Positions 9,759-17,737 of a DNA stretch of 64,000 nt are shown here, piece by piece (the stretch's first letter is position 1; each line of letters opens with the position of its first letter). The notes under the pieces were generated by a model, which saw nothing but the letters and a program-made list of their open reading frames with translations, did no database searches and was not told the DNA's origin. This DNA comes from Plantactinospora mayteni (GTDB lineage: Bacteria; Actinomycetota; Actinomycetes; Mycobacteriales; Micromonosporaceae), in contig NZ_BONX01000010.1 in NCBI RefSeq assembly GCF_016862935.1, positions 124,001 to 188,000 of the forward strand, read 5' to 3'. The translations under genes and the position numbers were made by a program.

Positions 9759-11018
9759 CTATGGCCGGGCCTGATTTTCCGTCCGCCGCAGGTCGCCGTG
9801 CCCCAACAGACTCGCTGGGCGCACCATGGAACGCCCGAATCGGGCAGCCGCGGCGTCCGCCGCCGCCTCCGCCTCCCGCCAGCCGTGCTCGGGCGCGCCG
9901 AGCGCGAGCTGTCGGGGTGTCTGGTCGCCGTCGCTGAGCCCCTCGACCCGGACGCCGATCAGCCGGATCCGGTCACCGGGGTCGAGAGCGTCGAACAACG
10001 CCCAGGCGGTGTCGAACACCTCCCGGGTGACGTCGGTCGGACCACCGAGCGTCCGGGACCGGTTGACCGTCCGGAAGTCGGCGAAGCGGACCTTGATCGA
10101 GACCGTCCGACCCACCTGCCCGGCCCGGCGCAGCCGGACGCCGACCTTCTCGGAGAGCGCGAGCAGGGCCCGCCGGATCGTCTCCGGCTCGGCCAGGTCG
10201 GTGTCGAAGGTGACCTCGGCTCCGATCGACTTCTCCGCGTGCTCCGGACTGACCCGGCGCGGGTCCCGCCCCCAGGCCAGCTCGTGCAGGTGGGCCGCTG
10301 CCGCGTCGCCCAGGCTGCCCCGGAGCATCCCGACCGGCGCCTCGGCGATGTCCCGGACCGTCCGCAGCCCGAGCCGGCGCAGCGTCTCCGCCGCCCGCTC
10401 CCCCACTCCCCAGAGCGCCTCGACCGGCAGTGGATGCAGGAAGTCCAGCACCTGGCCGGCCGGCACCACGATCAGCCCGTCCGGCTTGGCCCGGGTGGAG
10501 CCGAGCTTGGCCACGAACTTGGTCGGCGCCACCCCGACCGAACAGGTCAGCCGCTCCTGCTCGGCGACCCGGGCCCGGATCAGCCGGGCGATCTCGGCCG
10601 GCCGGCCGAGCAGCTTGCGCGCCCCGGCGACATCGAGGAACGCCTCGTCCAGCGAGAGCGGCTCGACCAGTGGGGTCACGTCGCGGAAGATCTCCATCAC
10701 CGCCCGGGAGGCGGCCGTGTACTGCGAGAAGTCGGGCGGCAGGAAGACCGCCGACGGGCAGAGCGCCCTGGCCCGCATCGTCGGCATCGCGCTGCGTACG
10801 CCGTATTCCCGGGCCTCGTAGCTGGCCGAGCTGACCACGCCGCGCGGGCCGACCCCGCCGACCACGACGGGCCGGCCCCGCAGGTCGGGCCGACGACGGA
10901 CCTCGACCGCGACGAAGAACGCGTCCATGTCGACATGCAGGATCGGCGAGCCGGAGTCGTCGGCGTCCGCGCCGAAGCGCGGATCACTGCCCCGTGGCAC
11001 GGACTGGCTGCGACCCAT
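9759..11018 (-). CDS. dinB: DNA polymerase IV (Y family, DinB)
   Basis: A 419-residue translesion polymerase. The catalytic carboxylates are present: DMDAFF at residues 30-35 and SLDEAF at 122-127 (Asp124, Glu125). Helix-hairpin-helix, little-finger and C-terminal regions complete a normal-length DinB. Unlike the imuB product at 24499-26097 it retains all metal ligands, so it should be an active polymerase. I see no LexA box in the 123 bases upstream, which separates it from the SOS-linked mutasome in this window. Confidence 0.96.
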   Translation of the reverse strand: MGRSQSVPRGSDPRFGADADDSGSPILHVDMDAFFVAVEVRRRPDLRGRPVVVGGVGPRGVVSSASYEAREYGVRSAMPTMRARALCPSAVFLPPDFSQYTAASRAVMEIFRDVTPLVEPLSLDEAFLDVAGARKLLGRPAEIARLIRARVAEQERLTCSVGVAPTKFVAKLGSTRAKPDGLIVVPAGQVLDFLHPLPVEALWGVGERAAETLRRLGLRTVRDIAEAPVGMLRGSLGDAAAAHLHELAWGRDPRRVSPEHAEKSIGAEVTFDTDLAEPETIRRALLALSEKVGVRLRRAGQVGRTVSIKVRFADFRTVNRSRTLGGPTDVTREVFDTAWALFDALDPGDRIRLIGVRVEGLSDGDQTPRQLALGAPEHGWREAEAAADAAAARFGRSMVRPASLLGHGDLRRTENQARP

Positions 11019-11141
11019 ATCGGCAGGTTAACCCGGGGGTACGACGCAACCGCGCCGACAATTCCGGTTGGCGCCGAACGGGTACGGCTCTTTACCATTG
11101 GCGGTCCGGCGCAGCGGCACCGGACACGGGGAAGGAATTCG

Positions 11142-12146
11142 ATGAAGACGGTGCCACTCGGTCAGACCGGCGAGCAGGTCAGCCAGTTCGCGCTCGGCTG
11201 CATGCTGATGGGCACGCTCGCCGACGACGAGTCCTCGTACGCGATCCTCGACCGCTACCTCGACGGCGGCGGCACCTTCCTGGACACCGCGAACTGCTAC
11301 GCCTGGTGGCCCGGCCCGCCGTTCGTCGGAGGCGAGAGCGAGCGCCTGCTCGGCCGCTGGTTGGCCCGGGGCCGGCGGCGCGACCAGGTGTTCCTGGCCA
11401 CCAAGGGCAGCGCCTGGATCCGTGACGTGGACGCGGTACGGAACAACCCGCACGACCCGCAGGCGGCGAGCCGGCAGTACGAGGGGGCCGGCGGCGACAC
11501 CCTGCGCCGCGCGCTCGACGACAGCCTGCGCCGGCTCGGCACCGACCACGTCGACCTCTACTACGTGCACGTCGACGACCGGAACACCCCGCTGGAGGAG
11601 ACCCTGGCGGCGCTGGCCGGGCTGGTCGAGGCCGGCAAGATCCGGTACGTCGGCTGGTCCAACGTCCGGACCTGGCGGCTGGAGCGGATCCGGCAGCTCG
11701 CCGACCGGTACGGCTGGCCGGCTCCGGTCGCCCTGCAACAGCAGCACTCCTACCTGCGCCCCCGGCCCGGTGCCGACACCCTCTCCATCGTGGACGACGA
11801 ACAGCTCGACCATCTGCGGTCCAACGACGACCTGACCCTGGTGGCATACTCGCCGATCCTGAAGGGCAGCTACGACGACCTGGCGAAGCGCCGCGACCAC
11901 CACGTGATGGAGTCGTACCGGGGGCCGGACGCCGACGCCCGGTTCGCCGCCGTCGCCGAGCTGGCCGCCGAACTCGGGGTGACCGGCAACCAGCTCGTAC
12001 TGGCCTGGCTGCTGCACCAGCGGGATCCGCGCTTCGTGACGCTGTTCGGCCCGCGCACTCCCGAGCAGTACGCCGCCGCGCTGCCGGCGCTCGACCTCAC
12101 CCTCAGCGACGAGCACCTGGCCCGGCTCACGGCCGCCGGAGCCTGA
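11142..12146 (+). CDS. Aldo/keto reductase
   Basis: A 334-residue NADPH-dependent oxidoreductase of the AKR superfamily, likely cytoplasmic. The catalytic tetrad is readable as Asp48, Tyr53 (DTANCYAW), Lys88 (FLATKGS) and His143 (YYVHVDD). The C-terminal cofactor region carries the usual LAWLLHQ segment. The ATG at 11142 has a GGGGAAGGAA ribosome site, and an upstream extension of the same frame overlaps dinB antisense and is not credible. Monocistronic and divergent from dinB. Physiological substrate cannot be told from sequence. Confidence 0.95.
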   Translation: MKTVPLGQTGEQVSQFALGCMLMGTLADDESSYAILDRYLDGGGTFLDTANCYAWWPGPPFVGGESERLLGRWLARGRRRDQVFLATKGSAWIRDVDAVRNNPHDPQAASRQYEGAGGDTLRRALDDSLRRLGTDHVDLYYVHVDDRNTPLEETLAALAGLVEAGKIRYVGWSNVRTWRLERIRQLADRYGWPAPVALQQQHSYLRPRPGADTLSIVDDEQLDHLRSNDDLTLVAYSPILKGSYDDLAKRRDHHVMESYRGPDADARFAAVAELAAELGVTGNQLVLAWLLHQRDPRFVTLFGPRTPEQYAAALPALDLTLSDEHLARLTAAGA

Positions 12147-12209
12147 CCCGGGCGACGCCCGAGCGGCGGTACGACGACCGGGCCGGCACCGCCGCCGACG
12201 TCCCAGCGG

Positions 12210-12297
12210 CCCTCGAAGCAGCCGAACTCACCGGTTCGCGAAGCGAGCCGGACCCACCAGCCCCCTTGAAGCAACCGAACTCACCGGTTCTTGAAGT
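12210..12297. repeat. Duplicated 3' end of the permease gene (53-bp period)
   Basis: A 35-bp segment at 12263-12297 that includes the last codons and stop of the permease gene (stop at 12281-12283) recurs at 12210-12244 with six differences, an exact period of 53. Both copies contain the core ccgaactcaccggttc. This looks like a partial tandem duplication of the gene end. Each copy can also form a small AACCG/CGG(T/C)T hairpin on the minus strand that might help termination. Confidence 0.7.
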
Positions 12298-13348
12298 AGC
12301 CGAAGAGGTGCCGCTCGCGGATCGTCGCGAGCGCCAGCACCGCACCGGCGTGCGCCGCCAGCGTCGCGGCGACCGGGCCCCGGATGTCGATCAGGTAGAC
12401 GCTGCCCGGGTCGGCGGTATCGCCGAGCACCACCCCGAACACCAGGGCGGCGGCGGCGAGCAGCAGCGCGGCCGACGACCACGCGGCGGTCTCGATCAGG
12501 TGCGTGGCCAGCAGCGACCGGCGGGACTGGCCGAGGTGCAGCGCCCCGGCGATCTCCAGCCGCCGCATCCGTACGGCGAGGAAGCCCAGCACCAGCCCGG
12601 CCAGCGCGCAGCCGTGCGGTGCGTACCGGGTGGGGCGGCCGGCGAACTCCCCGAGCCCGTCGAACCGGGTGCCGAGCCTGGTGTTGAGCTGGCCGATGGT
12701 GACCGGGTCGGACGAGCCGGCGTCCACGGTGAACGCGGTGTGCAGCAGGCTGTCCCGGGCCTCGGAGAAGGGCCAGATGTCGGCCCAGCACTCGTCGAAG
12801 GTGCCGGCCGCCGGCTGCGGCAGCAGTGCCGCGTGGTGCAGCCGGCTGTCCCGGCCGTCGTCCGGGTAGTGGTAGACGCCGGCCACGGTCAGCGTCCCGC
12901 CACCCGTGGCCAGTTCCGCGCCGGGGCGTACCCCGAGGGTCTCGGCGAGCTGCGCCGGCAGCCACGCCCCGGCGGAAGCGGCCGGGACGCCACCCAGCAC
13001 CTCGATCAGCCCGGGCGTCACCGCGTACGCCTGGATGGGGTTGCCGGCCATGGCCCGCAGTACCACCGGCTCGGTCTCCCGGAGCGCACCCGCGGACCGG
13101 ACCCCCGGGATGCCGCCGAGCCGTTCACAGGCCGCCGCGTCGGTCGTCTTCCGGGCCACCATCACCCGTACCGAGGCTCCGGAGGAGACGAACTCGGCGG
13201 CCCGGCGTTCCATGGTGACCACGGACCGGGCGTCGGCGATCGCCAGGCCGGCGCCGACGGTGGCCAGGGCGATCGCCAGCAGCAGCGCCCGGGTGGTCCC
13301 CGAGGCGAGGTTCCGGTACGCCTCGGAGGCGATCGACCGCGCCCTCAT
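12281..13348 (-). CDS. ABC transporter permease of bacteriocin cassette
   Basis: A 355-residue membrane protein starting MRARSIASEAYRNLASGTTR. One helix lies near the N terminus (about residues 20-38), a large extracytoplasmic region follows, and helices cluster at the C terminus (about residues 240-345), the FtsX/MacB-like plan. It overlaps the ATPase gene by 4 bases (ATGA), so the two are translationally coupled and form the export or immunity transporter of the cassette. Homologous ABC systems accompany lactococcin-972 family genes. Direction of transport is inferred, not shown. Confidence 0.85.
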   Translation of the reverse strand: MRARSIASEAYRNLASGTTRALLLAIALATVGAGLAIADARSVVTMERRAAEFVSSGASVRVMVARKTTDAAACERLGGIPGVRSAGALRETEPVVLRAMAGNPIQAYAVTPGLIEVLGGVPAASAGAWLPAQLAETLGVRPGAELATGGGTLTVAGVYHYPDDGRDSRLHHAALLPQPAAGTFDECWADIWPFSEARDSLLHTAFTVDAGSSDPVTIGQLNTRLGTRFDGLGEFAGRPTRYAPHGCALAGLVLGFLAVRMRRLEIAGALHLGQSRRSLLATHLIETAAWSSAALLLAAAALVFGVVLGDTADPGSVYLIDIRGPVAATLAAHAGAVLALATIRERHLFGYFKNR

Positions 13349-14070
13349 CGGCCCGGCCGGGCGGGTACGCCGTCGCCGTCGGCCCGGACGTCGGGCCGGT
13401 CGTGCAGGGCGTCGGGCCGGTCGTGCAGGGCTGCCGTGGCCAGGTCGATCACCTGGGTGCAGGCGGCCCGGGTCTGCGGATCGTGGGTGGCGATCACCAC
13501 GATGGTGCCGTCCTGCGCGACGGCGCCGAGGGTCTCGTTGACGGTCGCCGCCGTCACGATGTCGAGCTGGGCGGTCGGCTCGTCGACCAGCAGCAGGTCC
13601 GGCTCGGAACAGACCGCCCGGGCCAGCATCAGCCGCTGCGCCTCGCCGCCGGACAGCTCGCGGAACGGCTGGTTGGCCGCCCGGGCCAGGTTGAAGCTCG
13701 CCAGCACCGCCAGGGCGCGCCGCTGTGCACGGGCCCGGGTCTCGCCCCGGGCCAGCAGCGGGAGGCAGACGTGGTCGAGGGCGGTACGGCCGGGAACGCC
13801 GTACGGGTTCTGGAAGACCCAGCCGGTACGCGCGATCCCGGTCATCTCCACCCGGCCCTCGGTCGGGGTGACCCAGCCGGCCAGGATCGACAGCAGCGTC
13901 GACTTCCCCGAGCCGGACGGCCCGCAGAGCCCGACGATCCGCCCCGGCCGCAGCTCGAAGTCGAGCCCGCTGAACAGGTGGGCGGTGCCCGGGAAGCGGT
14001 GCCCGAGCCGGCTGCCGGTGACGAGCTTGCGATCGTGTTCCCGGTCCTGCGCCACCGGCCTCACCCGCAC
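13345..14070 (-). CDS. ABC transporter ATP-binding protein of bacteriocin cassette
   Basis: A 241-residue ATPase with Walker A GPSGSGKST (residues 50-58), Q-loop FQNPYG (about 86-91), signature LSGGEAQR (139-146), Walker B LLLVDEP (159-165) and a switch His in IATHDP. Its subfamily is the MacB/LolD-type export ATPases. It overlaps the upstream adaptor gene by 10 bases and the downstream permease by 4. The C terminus contains a short repeat (ALHDRPDALHDRPD). With the permease and peptidoglycan-binding adaptor it forms a three-part transporter. Confidence 0.93.
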   Translation of the reverse strand: MRVRPVAQDREHDRKLVTGSRLGHRFPGTAHLFSGLDFELRPGRIVGLCGPSGSGKSTLLSILAGWVTPTEGRVEMTGIARTGWVFQNPYGVPGRTALDHVCLPLLARGETRARAQRRALAVLASFNLARAANQPFRELSGGEAQRLMLARAVCSEPDLLLVDEPTAQLDIVTAATVNETLGAVAQDGTIVVIATHDPQTRAACTQVIDLATAALHDRPDALHDRPDVRADGDGVPARPGR

Positions 14071-15122
14071 GAGTCGAGGGTGATCGACGAGCCGAGGTTG
14101 ACCTGCGCCGGCAGGTCGCCGTCGGCCGGCAGGTCACCCGTCGGCCGGTCGCCGGCCGGGGCCACCAGGGTGGCGCCGAGCTTCGAGCCGACGATCGTCA
14201 CGGCGTGGGCCCGGTCGCCGGACTGGACGCACCCGGTGTCGCCGTCGACGCCGAACAGCGCCCCCGGCGGCACCTTCAGGGTCGGCAGGGCGTCGGCCAG
14301 CGCGAGCACCGCGGTCAGTTCGGGCTCCTCGTCGGCGCGCTGGGCCAGCCGGTACTCCTGGGTGCCGGCAACCTTCGCCAGGAACTTCGGGTCCGTGGCG
14401 GTGCCGTCGGTGTCCAGCGGTCCGATGACGCCCATCAGCTCGATCACCCGCTTCCCGGCGACGGCGCCGGACGGCATCGACTCGACGACGACGGCGGTCA
14501 GCCGGGGCGCCACCTTGGCGTACGTCTGGCCGGACGAGACGTACCCGCCCTGGACCAGTTCGCACGAGTCCGGCGACACCGAAGCGGCGGGCAGCCACAG
14601 GATCTCGGTGGCGGTGATCCGGCCGTCCGGCCGGCTTACTCCGGCAGCCTTCTGGAGCTTCCGTACCGCCTCGGCCGTGCCCCGGTCGTACCGTCCGTCG
14701 GTGTTCACCCGGTGCCCGAGGCGGGCCAGTTCACGCTGGAGCGCCCGGACGTCGCCGCCCCGGTCACCCCGGTCCAGGTCCCGGTAGAGCGGCACCGAGG
14801 TGGCCAGCGCGATGAGCGGGGTGTTGTCGATCCGGGCGACGGCCCGACCCGACCGCAGCGGCGTACCCGGCCGGCAGGAGGTGCTGGTGACCCGGCCGGC
14901 GAACCCGACGACCAGCGGCGGCGCCGGTGACTTCGTCAGGGAGACCTTCACAGTGCGCTCGTCGACGAGTTCCTCCCGGCCGACCGGCGCCGAGGTCACC
15001 TCGGTCGCCGTACGCAGCGACTGCGGGGCGGACGCGGGACGGAGCAGGAATCCCGTCGCGCCACCGGTACCGAGCAGCGTCAGCCCGGCGAGCAGCGCCG
15101 TACCCAGGGTCCGACTCTTCAC
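14061..15122 (-). CDS. Peptidoglycan-binding membrane adaptor protein
   Basis: A 353-residue protein with an N-terminal membrane anchor (about residues 7-28) and an extracytoplasmic body. A PG_binding_1-like repeat lies at about residues 120-165 (DVRALQRELARLGH, then TAEAVRKLQKAAG). The flanking beta-rich regions resemble the periplasmic adaptor (HlyD/MacA-like) proteins of ABC exporters. It starts 4 bases after the lipoprotein stop and overlaps the ATPase gene by 10. A probable role is to link the transporter to the cell wall where a lactococcin-972-like peptide would act. Family assignment is fairly safe, role inferred. Confidence 0.82.
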   Translation of the reverse strand: MKSRTLGTALLAGLTLLGTGGATGFLLRPASAPQSLRTATEVTSAPVGREELVDERTVKVSLTKSPAPPLVVGFAGRVTSTSCRPGTPLRSGRAVARIDNTPLIALATSVPLYRDLDRGDRGGDVRALQRELARLGHRVNTDGRYDRGTAEAVRKLQKAAGVSRPDGRITATEILWLPAASVSPDSCELVQGGYVSSGQTYAKVAPRLTAVVVESMPSGAVAGKRVIELMGVIGPLDTDGTATDPKFLAKVAGTQEYRLAQRADEEPELTAVLALADALPTLKVPPGALFGVDGDTGCVQSGDRAHAVTIVGSKLGATLVAPAGDRPTGDLPADGDLPAQVNLGSSITLDSCG

Positions 15123-15126
15123 CGGC

Positions 15127-15777
15127 TCAGCCGCCGCTCGGGGTCCGGTCGACGACCAGGGCGATCCCGCCGGCGGTCAGGCACTTCTGCGCCTCGGGAT
15201 GCATCGGATCGAAGTCGGTCATGTCCTCGACGTCGCTCTTCAGGAAGGTGCTGAGCTTCTCCACGGTGTAGTCGGGCGGCACCAGGCCGACCTTGACCAG
15301 GCAGCGCACCACCACGAGCTTCGGGTCGGCCAGCAGGTCCGGGTTGTCGACCTGGGTCCGGTAGAGGGCTTCCAGGCTGACCAGCCCGGCGTCCTGGGCG
15401 CACTTCACCATCACCTTGCCGTGCGCCTCGACGTCCTCGATCGCCGATGCCGGGGTGACCCGGTAGATCCCGTTCGGCAGCTTGGTGTACGTCTCGTCGA
15501 GCCCGGCGTCCTGGGCGCACCGCCGGTACCGGTTGAACGCCTCCTCGTAGTCCGCCGGATCGATCTTGCCCGTCTTGATGGCCCGGTCCAGGGCCTCCCG
15601 CTCGAAGTCCGACCTGGCCTGGGCGCGGGCGTCCTTGAACTGCTCCACCAGGGGCTTCATCTGCTCGCCCGTGCCACGCTGTGGCAGGGCGTCGGTCGTC
15701 GACTCGGTCGCACACCCCGGGAGGGCGATCAGCGCCGCGACGGCCAGCAGCGCCGGCCAGATTCTGGCTGATCTCAT
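15127..15777 (-). CDS. Lipoprotein of bacteriocin cassette
   Basis: A 216-residue predicted lipoprotein: MRSARIWPALL, a hydrophobic stretch, then the lipobox LPGC. The ATG at 15777 has GGAGCAGGAG in front; a longer frame to 15840 exists but would run through the hairpin and bury the signal peptide. The body has four widely spaced Cys residues and YRRCAQDAGL/MVKCAQDAGL repeats at about residues 85 and 128, suggesting two related halves. No named family recognised. Its position between peptide and transporter suggests immunity or export, but this is inference. Confidence 0.75.
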   Translation of the reverse strand: MRSARIWPALLAVAALIALPGCATESTTDALPQRGTGEQMKPLVEQFKDARAQARSDFEREALDRAIKTGKIDPADYEEAFNRYRRCAQDAGLDETYTKLPNGIYRVTPASAIEDVEAHGKVMVKCAQDAGLVSLEALYRTQVDNPDLLADPKLVVVRCLVKVGLVPPDYTVEKLSTFLKSDVEDMTDFDPMHPEAQKCLTAGGIALVVDRTPSGG

Positions 15778-15808
15778 CTCCTGCTCCAATCTGACGTCCG
15801 ACGTACCG

Positions 15809-15847
15809 GCAGGCCATGGCCGCACCGCTCGCGCGGCCATGGCCTGC
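15809..15847 (-). terminator. 15-bp hairpin between bacteriocin gene and rest of operon
   Basis: Positions 15809-15823 and 15833-15847 form a perfect 15-bp stem with a 9-nt loop (left arm gcaggccatggccgc). It sits 27 bases after the bacteriocin stop and 31 bases before the lipoprotein start, all on the same strand. Partial terminators at this place are typical of bacteriocin operons and give high precursor but low transporter expression. Confidence 0.75.
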
Positions 15848-15873
15848 GGTCCTACGGTCTGTTCCCCGACGGC

Positions 15874-16191
15874 CTAGCTGAAGAAGTTGTCCGCGTTGTG
15901 GCTGAACGACACCCCGACGTCCGCCCGGGCCCACGACGAGACGCTGTACCAGCCGGAGTAGATGGCCGAGCCGCCGTGCTGGGCGTACGAGTTGCTCCAG
16001 TAGGAGCAGTCCGCGGTCTCCGCCTCCGCGTAGGAGGAGTTGAAGCCGTGGCTGGTGTAGTCGTAGGCGCAGGCGGCCTGCGCCGGACTGGCCATCGCCA
16101 GGCTGGCGGCGACCAGCAGGCCCGCCGCGCCCAGCCCACCGGCCAGCTTGGTACGGAGCCCCGTCCGGAGACCCCTGTTGGAACTCGACAT
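15874..16191 (-). CDS. Lactococcin-972-like bacteriocin precursor
   Basis: A 105-residue secreted peptide. The N terminus has a classic Sec signal (Arg/Lys-rich start, LGAAGLLVAASLAMA core, cleavage after PAQA at residue 39), leaving exactly 66 residues, the length known for mature lactococcin 972. The C-terminal SSWARADVGVSF resembles the VWAKATVG region of lactococcin 972. Tyr and Ser are abundant, and two Cys (mature positions 2 and 23) could form a disulfide absent from the type member. The ATG follows GAGGAG. It leads an operon with a lipoprotein, adaptor and ABC transporter. Family call rests on remembered similarity, so it is probable rather than certain. Confidence 0.68.
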   Translation of the reverse strand: MSSSNRGLRTGLRTKLAGGLGAAGLLVAASLAMASPAQAACAYDYTSHGFNSSYAEAETADCSYWSNSYAQHGGSAIYSGWYSVSSWARADVGVSFSHNADNFFS

Positions 16192-16251
16192 CCCGTGCTC
16201 CTCTCGTGTGGCGCCGGGCCGGTCTCCCGGACTCGCGCCGCCTCTACAGTG

Positions 16252-16294
16252 GGAGGTGAGGTGGCCCAACTTCGGCTTGGGCCACCTCGCCTCC
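16252..16294. terminator. 18-bp hairpin upstream of bacteriocin gene
   Basis: A perfect 12-bp stem, gaggtggcccaa (16258-16269) with 16277-16288, is extended by one T-G pair and five more pairs (16252-16256/16290-16294) around a 7-nt loop. It lies between the sigma/membrane-protein pair and the bacteriocin gene, all on the minus strand. It probably terminates the former operon and insulates the bacteriocin promoter. Confidence 0.7.
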
Positions 16295-16362
16295 GCGAGG
16301 AGCATCGACGACCGCCGTAACTGCGCACGTAAGCGGCGCGTAACTCGCGGCTGCCGGCCGGG

Positions 16363-17067
16363 TCAGTTGCCGGTGCCACCGTCGCCACCGCCACCGGGCA
16401 GGGCCGGTACGCCCGACGAGACGACCGGGTCCTGGGTCGGCTCGCCCGGCAGGGCCGCCCGGCCCACCCGGTATCGGACGGTCCCGGTGGTGTCGGTGGA
16501 GATCCGGATCACCAGCGTGCAGTTCGCCGGGGTCACCGCGCAGTCGACCGGGGTCGGGCCGGAGCTGACCAGTTCGCTGGAGGCGCGTACCTGGCCGCTG
16601 CCGTTGCCGCCCGCCTGGATCCGTACCCCGACCAGCCTCGGGGAGACCGGGACCAGTTCGATCTCGACGTCCTTGCCGACCGCCCGGAACGCCTCGACGT
16701 AACGGGACCGGTCGGCAAGCGGGTCCTTGATCCGGGCGACGAACCAGTCGCCCTCCTGCCTGATCTCGATCGCCGAGTTGGCGTAGGAGGTCGCGTTTCC
16801 CATCCGGTCGGGCAGCAGGCTCGGGCCGGCCACCACCGCGACGGTCATCACGACCAGGGCGGCGGCGGCCAGCACCAGCCGGCGGGCCGGCCGCGCGGGC
16901 CAGCGGTGCGCGGGTATCGGTGCCGGCCGGGCCGGGCGGTCCGGTTCCGCCACGATCGAGGCCAGCAGCGCCCGTGCGGCGGCGCCGGACTCCAGGCCGG
17001 CCAGCTCCTCGTCGCGTACCCGGGCGAGCCCGGCCACCTGACGCTCCGGCCGCGTCGAATCGTTCAC
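16363..17067 (-). CDS. Single-pass membrane protein paired with ECF sigma (anti-sigma-like)
   Basis: A 234-residue protein with a cytoplasmic N terminus (about 75 residues), one membrane helix (LVLAAAALVVMTVAVVAG) and an extracytoplasmic domain ending in a Gly-rich tail (GGGGDGGTGN). The GTG at 17067 overlaps the sigma gene stop by 4 bases (GTGA) and has GGGGG upstream. Position and topology match an anti-sigma factor or signalling partner, but I see no zinc-finger HxxxCxxC motif, so it is not a ZAS-type anti-sigma. The function is inferred from linkage. Confidence 0.75.
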   Translation of the reverse strand: MNDSTRPERQVAGLARVRDEELAGLESGAAARALLASIVAEPDRPARPAPIPAHRWPARPARRLVLAAAALVVMTVAVVAGPSLLPDRMGNATSYANSAIEIRQEGDWFVARIKDPLADRSRYVEAFRAVGKDVEIELVPVSPRLVGVRIQAGGNGSGQVRASSELVSSGPTPVDCAVTPANCTLVIRISTDTTGTVRYRVGRAALPGEPTQDPVVSSGVPALPGGGGDGGTGN

Positions 17068-17606
17068 CGGGTCCCCCTCCCCGACATCGCCAACCAGCCC
17101 GTCTGCACACCCGCCGTGGCGAGTTCCCGGGCGAGCCTCCGGCGCGCCCGGTGCAGCCGGATCCGTACCGCGTTGCGTGAACATCCCAGTACCTTCGCGA
17201 TCTCGCCGTGTTCCAGGCCCTCCCAGGCGACCAGCGAGAGGATCTCCCGGTCGTCGTCCGGCAGGCCGCGGAGCACCTCGCCGACCGTGCCGAGTTCGGC
17301 GCTCTCCTCGGCGCTCGGCTGGTAGAGGTGGGCGACCTCGGCGGCGAGCGCCGCCGACAGGTCGTGCCGGCGCGCGACCTGCCGCCGGTGGTTGGCCAAC
17401 ACGTTGCGGGCCACGCCGTACAGCCAGAGCCGGGCCTGGTCCCCGGGTGGCACCGCGTCCATCCGGCGCCAGGCGATGGCGAAGGTCTCCGCCACCACGT
17501 CGGCCGCGTCCTCCGGGCCGTCACACCGGCGCAGGGCGAAGCCGAGGATGCGGCTGAACGTGGCCGCGTAGATCGCCTCGAAACGAGCCGTCCGCTCGTC
17601 GTCCAC
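17064..17606 (-). CDS. ECF-type RNA polymerase sigma factor
   Basis: A 180-residue sigma-70 family protein with region 2 at about residues 8-75 (FEAIYAATFSRILGFAL, DAADVVAETFAIAW) and region 4 at about 110-165 (LPDDDREILSLVAWEGLEHG, then the HTH with CSRNAVRIRLHRAR). It directs RNA polymerase to a small regulon. The GTG start at 17606 has GAGAGGGG upstream. The downstream membrane protein overlaps it. The bacteriocin operon begins only 170 bases beyond that pair, so it is a candidate target or neighbour regulon. Confidence 0.93.
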   Translation of the reverse strand: MDDERTARFEAIYAATFSRILGFALRRCDGPEDAADVVAETFAIAWRRMDAVPPGDQARLWLYGVARNVLANHRRQVARRHDLSAALAAEVAHLYQPSAEESAELGTVGEVLRGLPDDDREILSLVAWEGLEHGEIAKVLGCSRNAVRIRLHRARRRLARELATAGVQTGWLAMSGRGTR

Positions 17607-17680
17607 GGGTGCGTGCCCCCTCTCCCTGTCCGGGGTGACACTTCCTACATGTCGCGGGTGGGCCGAGCATTTCCGCCGCG

Positions 17681-17737
17681 GCGCGACTGAACCTTTCTTG
17701 AGAAAGCTGGCGCGACTGAACCTTCTTGAGAAAGCTT
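17681..17737. repeat. 29-bp tandem repeat with hairpin, 3' of SARP gene
   Basis: The unit gcgcgactgaacctttcttg plus agaaagctg (17681-17709) recurs at 17710-17737 with one base missing. Each unit holds an inverted repeat, ctttct/agaaag in copy 1. The second reaches the SARP stop codon, where CTGAA and TTCAG extend the stem to about 10 bp. The copies probably act as a duplicated terminator or a pair of protein-binding sites between the SARP and sigma genes. Confidence 0.7.

Noticed and set aside
12210-12297. Target-site duplication of an insertion sequence
   Set aside because: Copies are 35 bp, imperfect and only 18 bases apart with no element between them.
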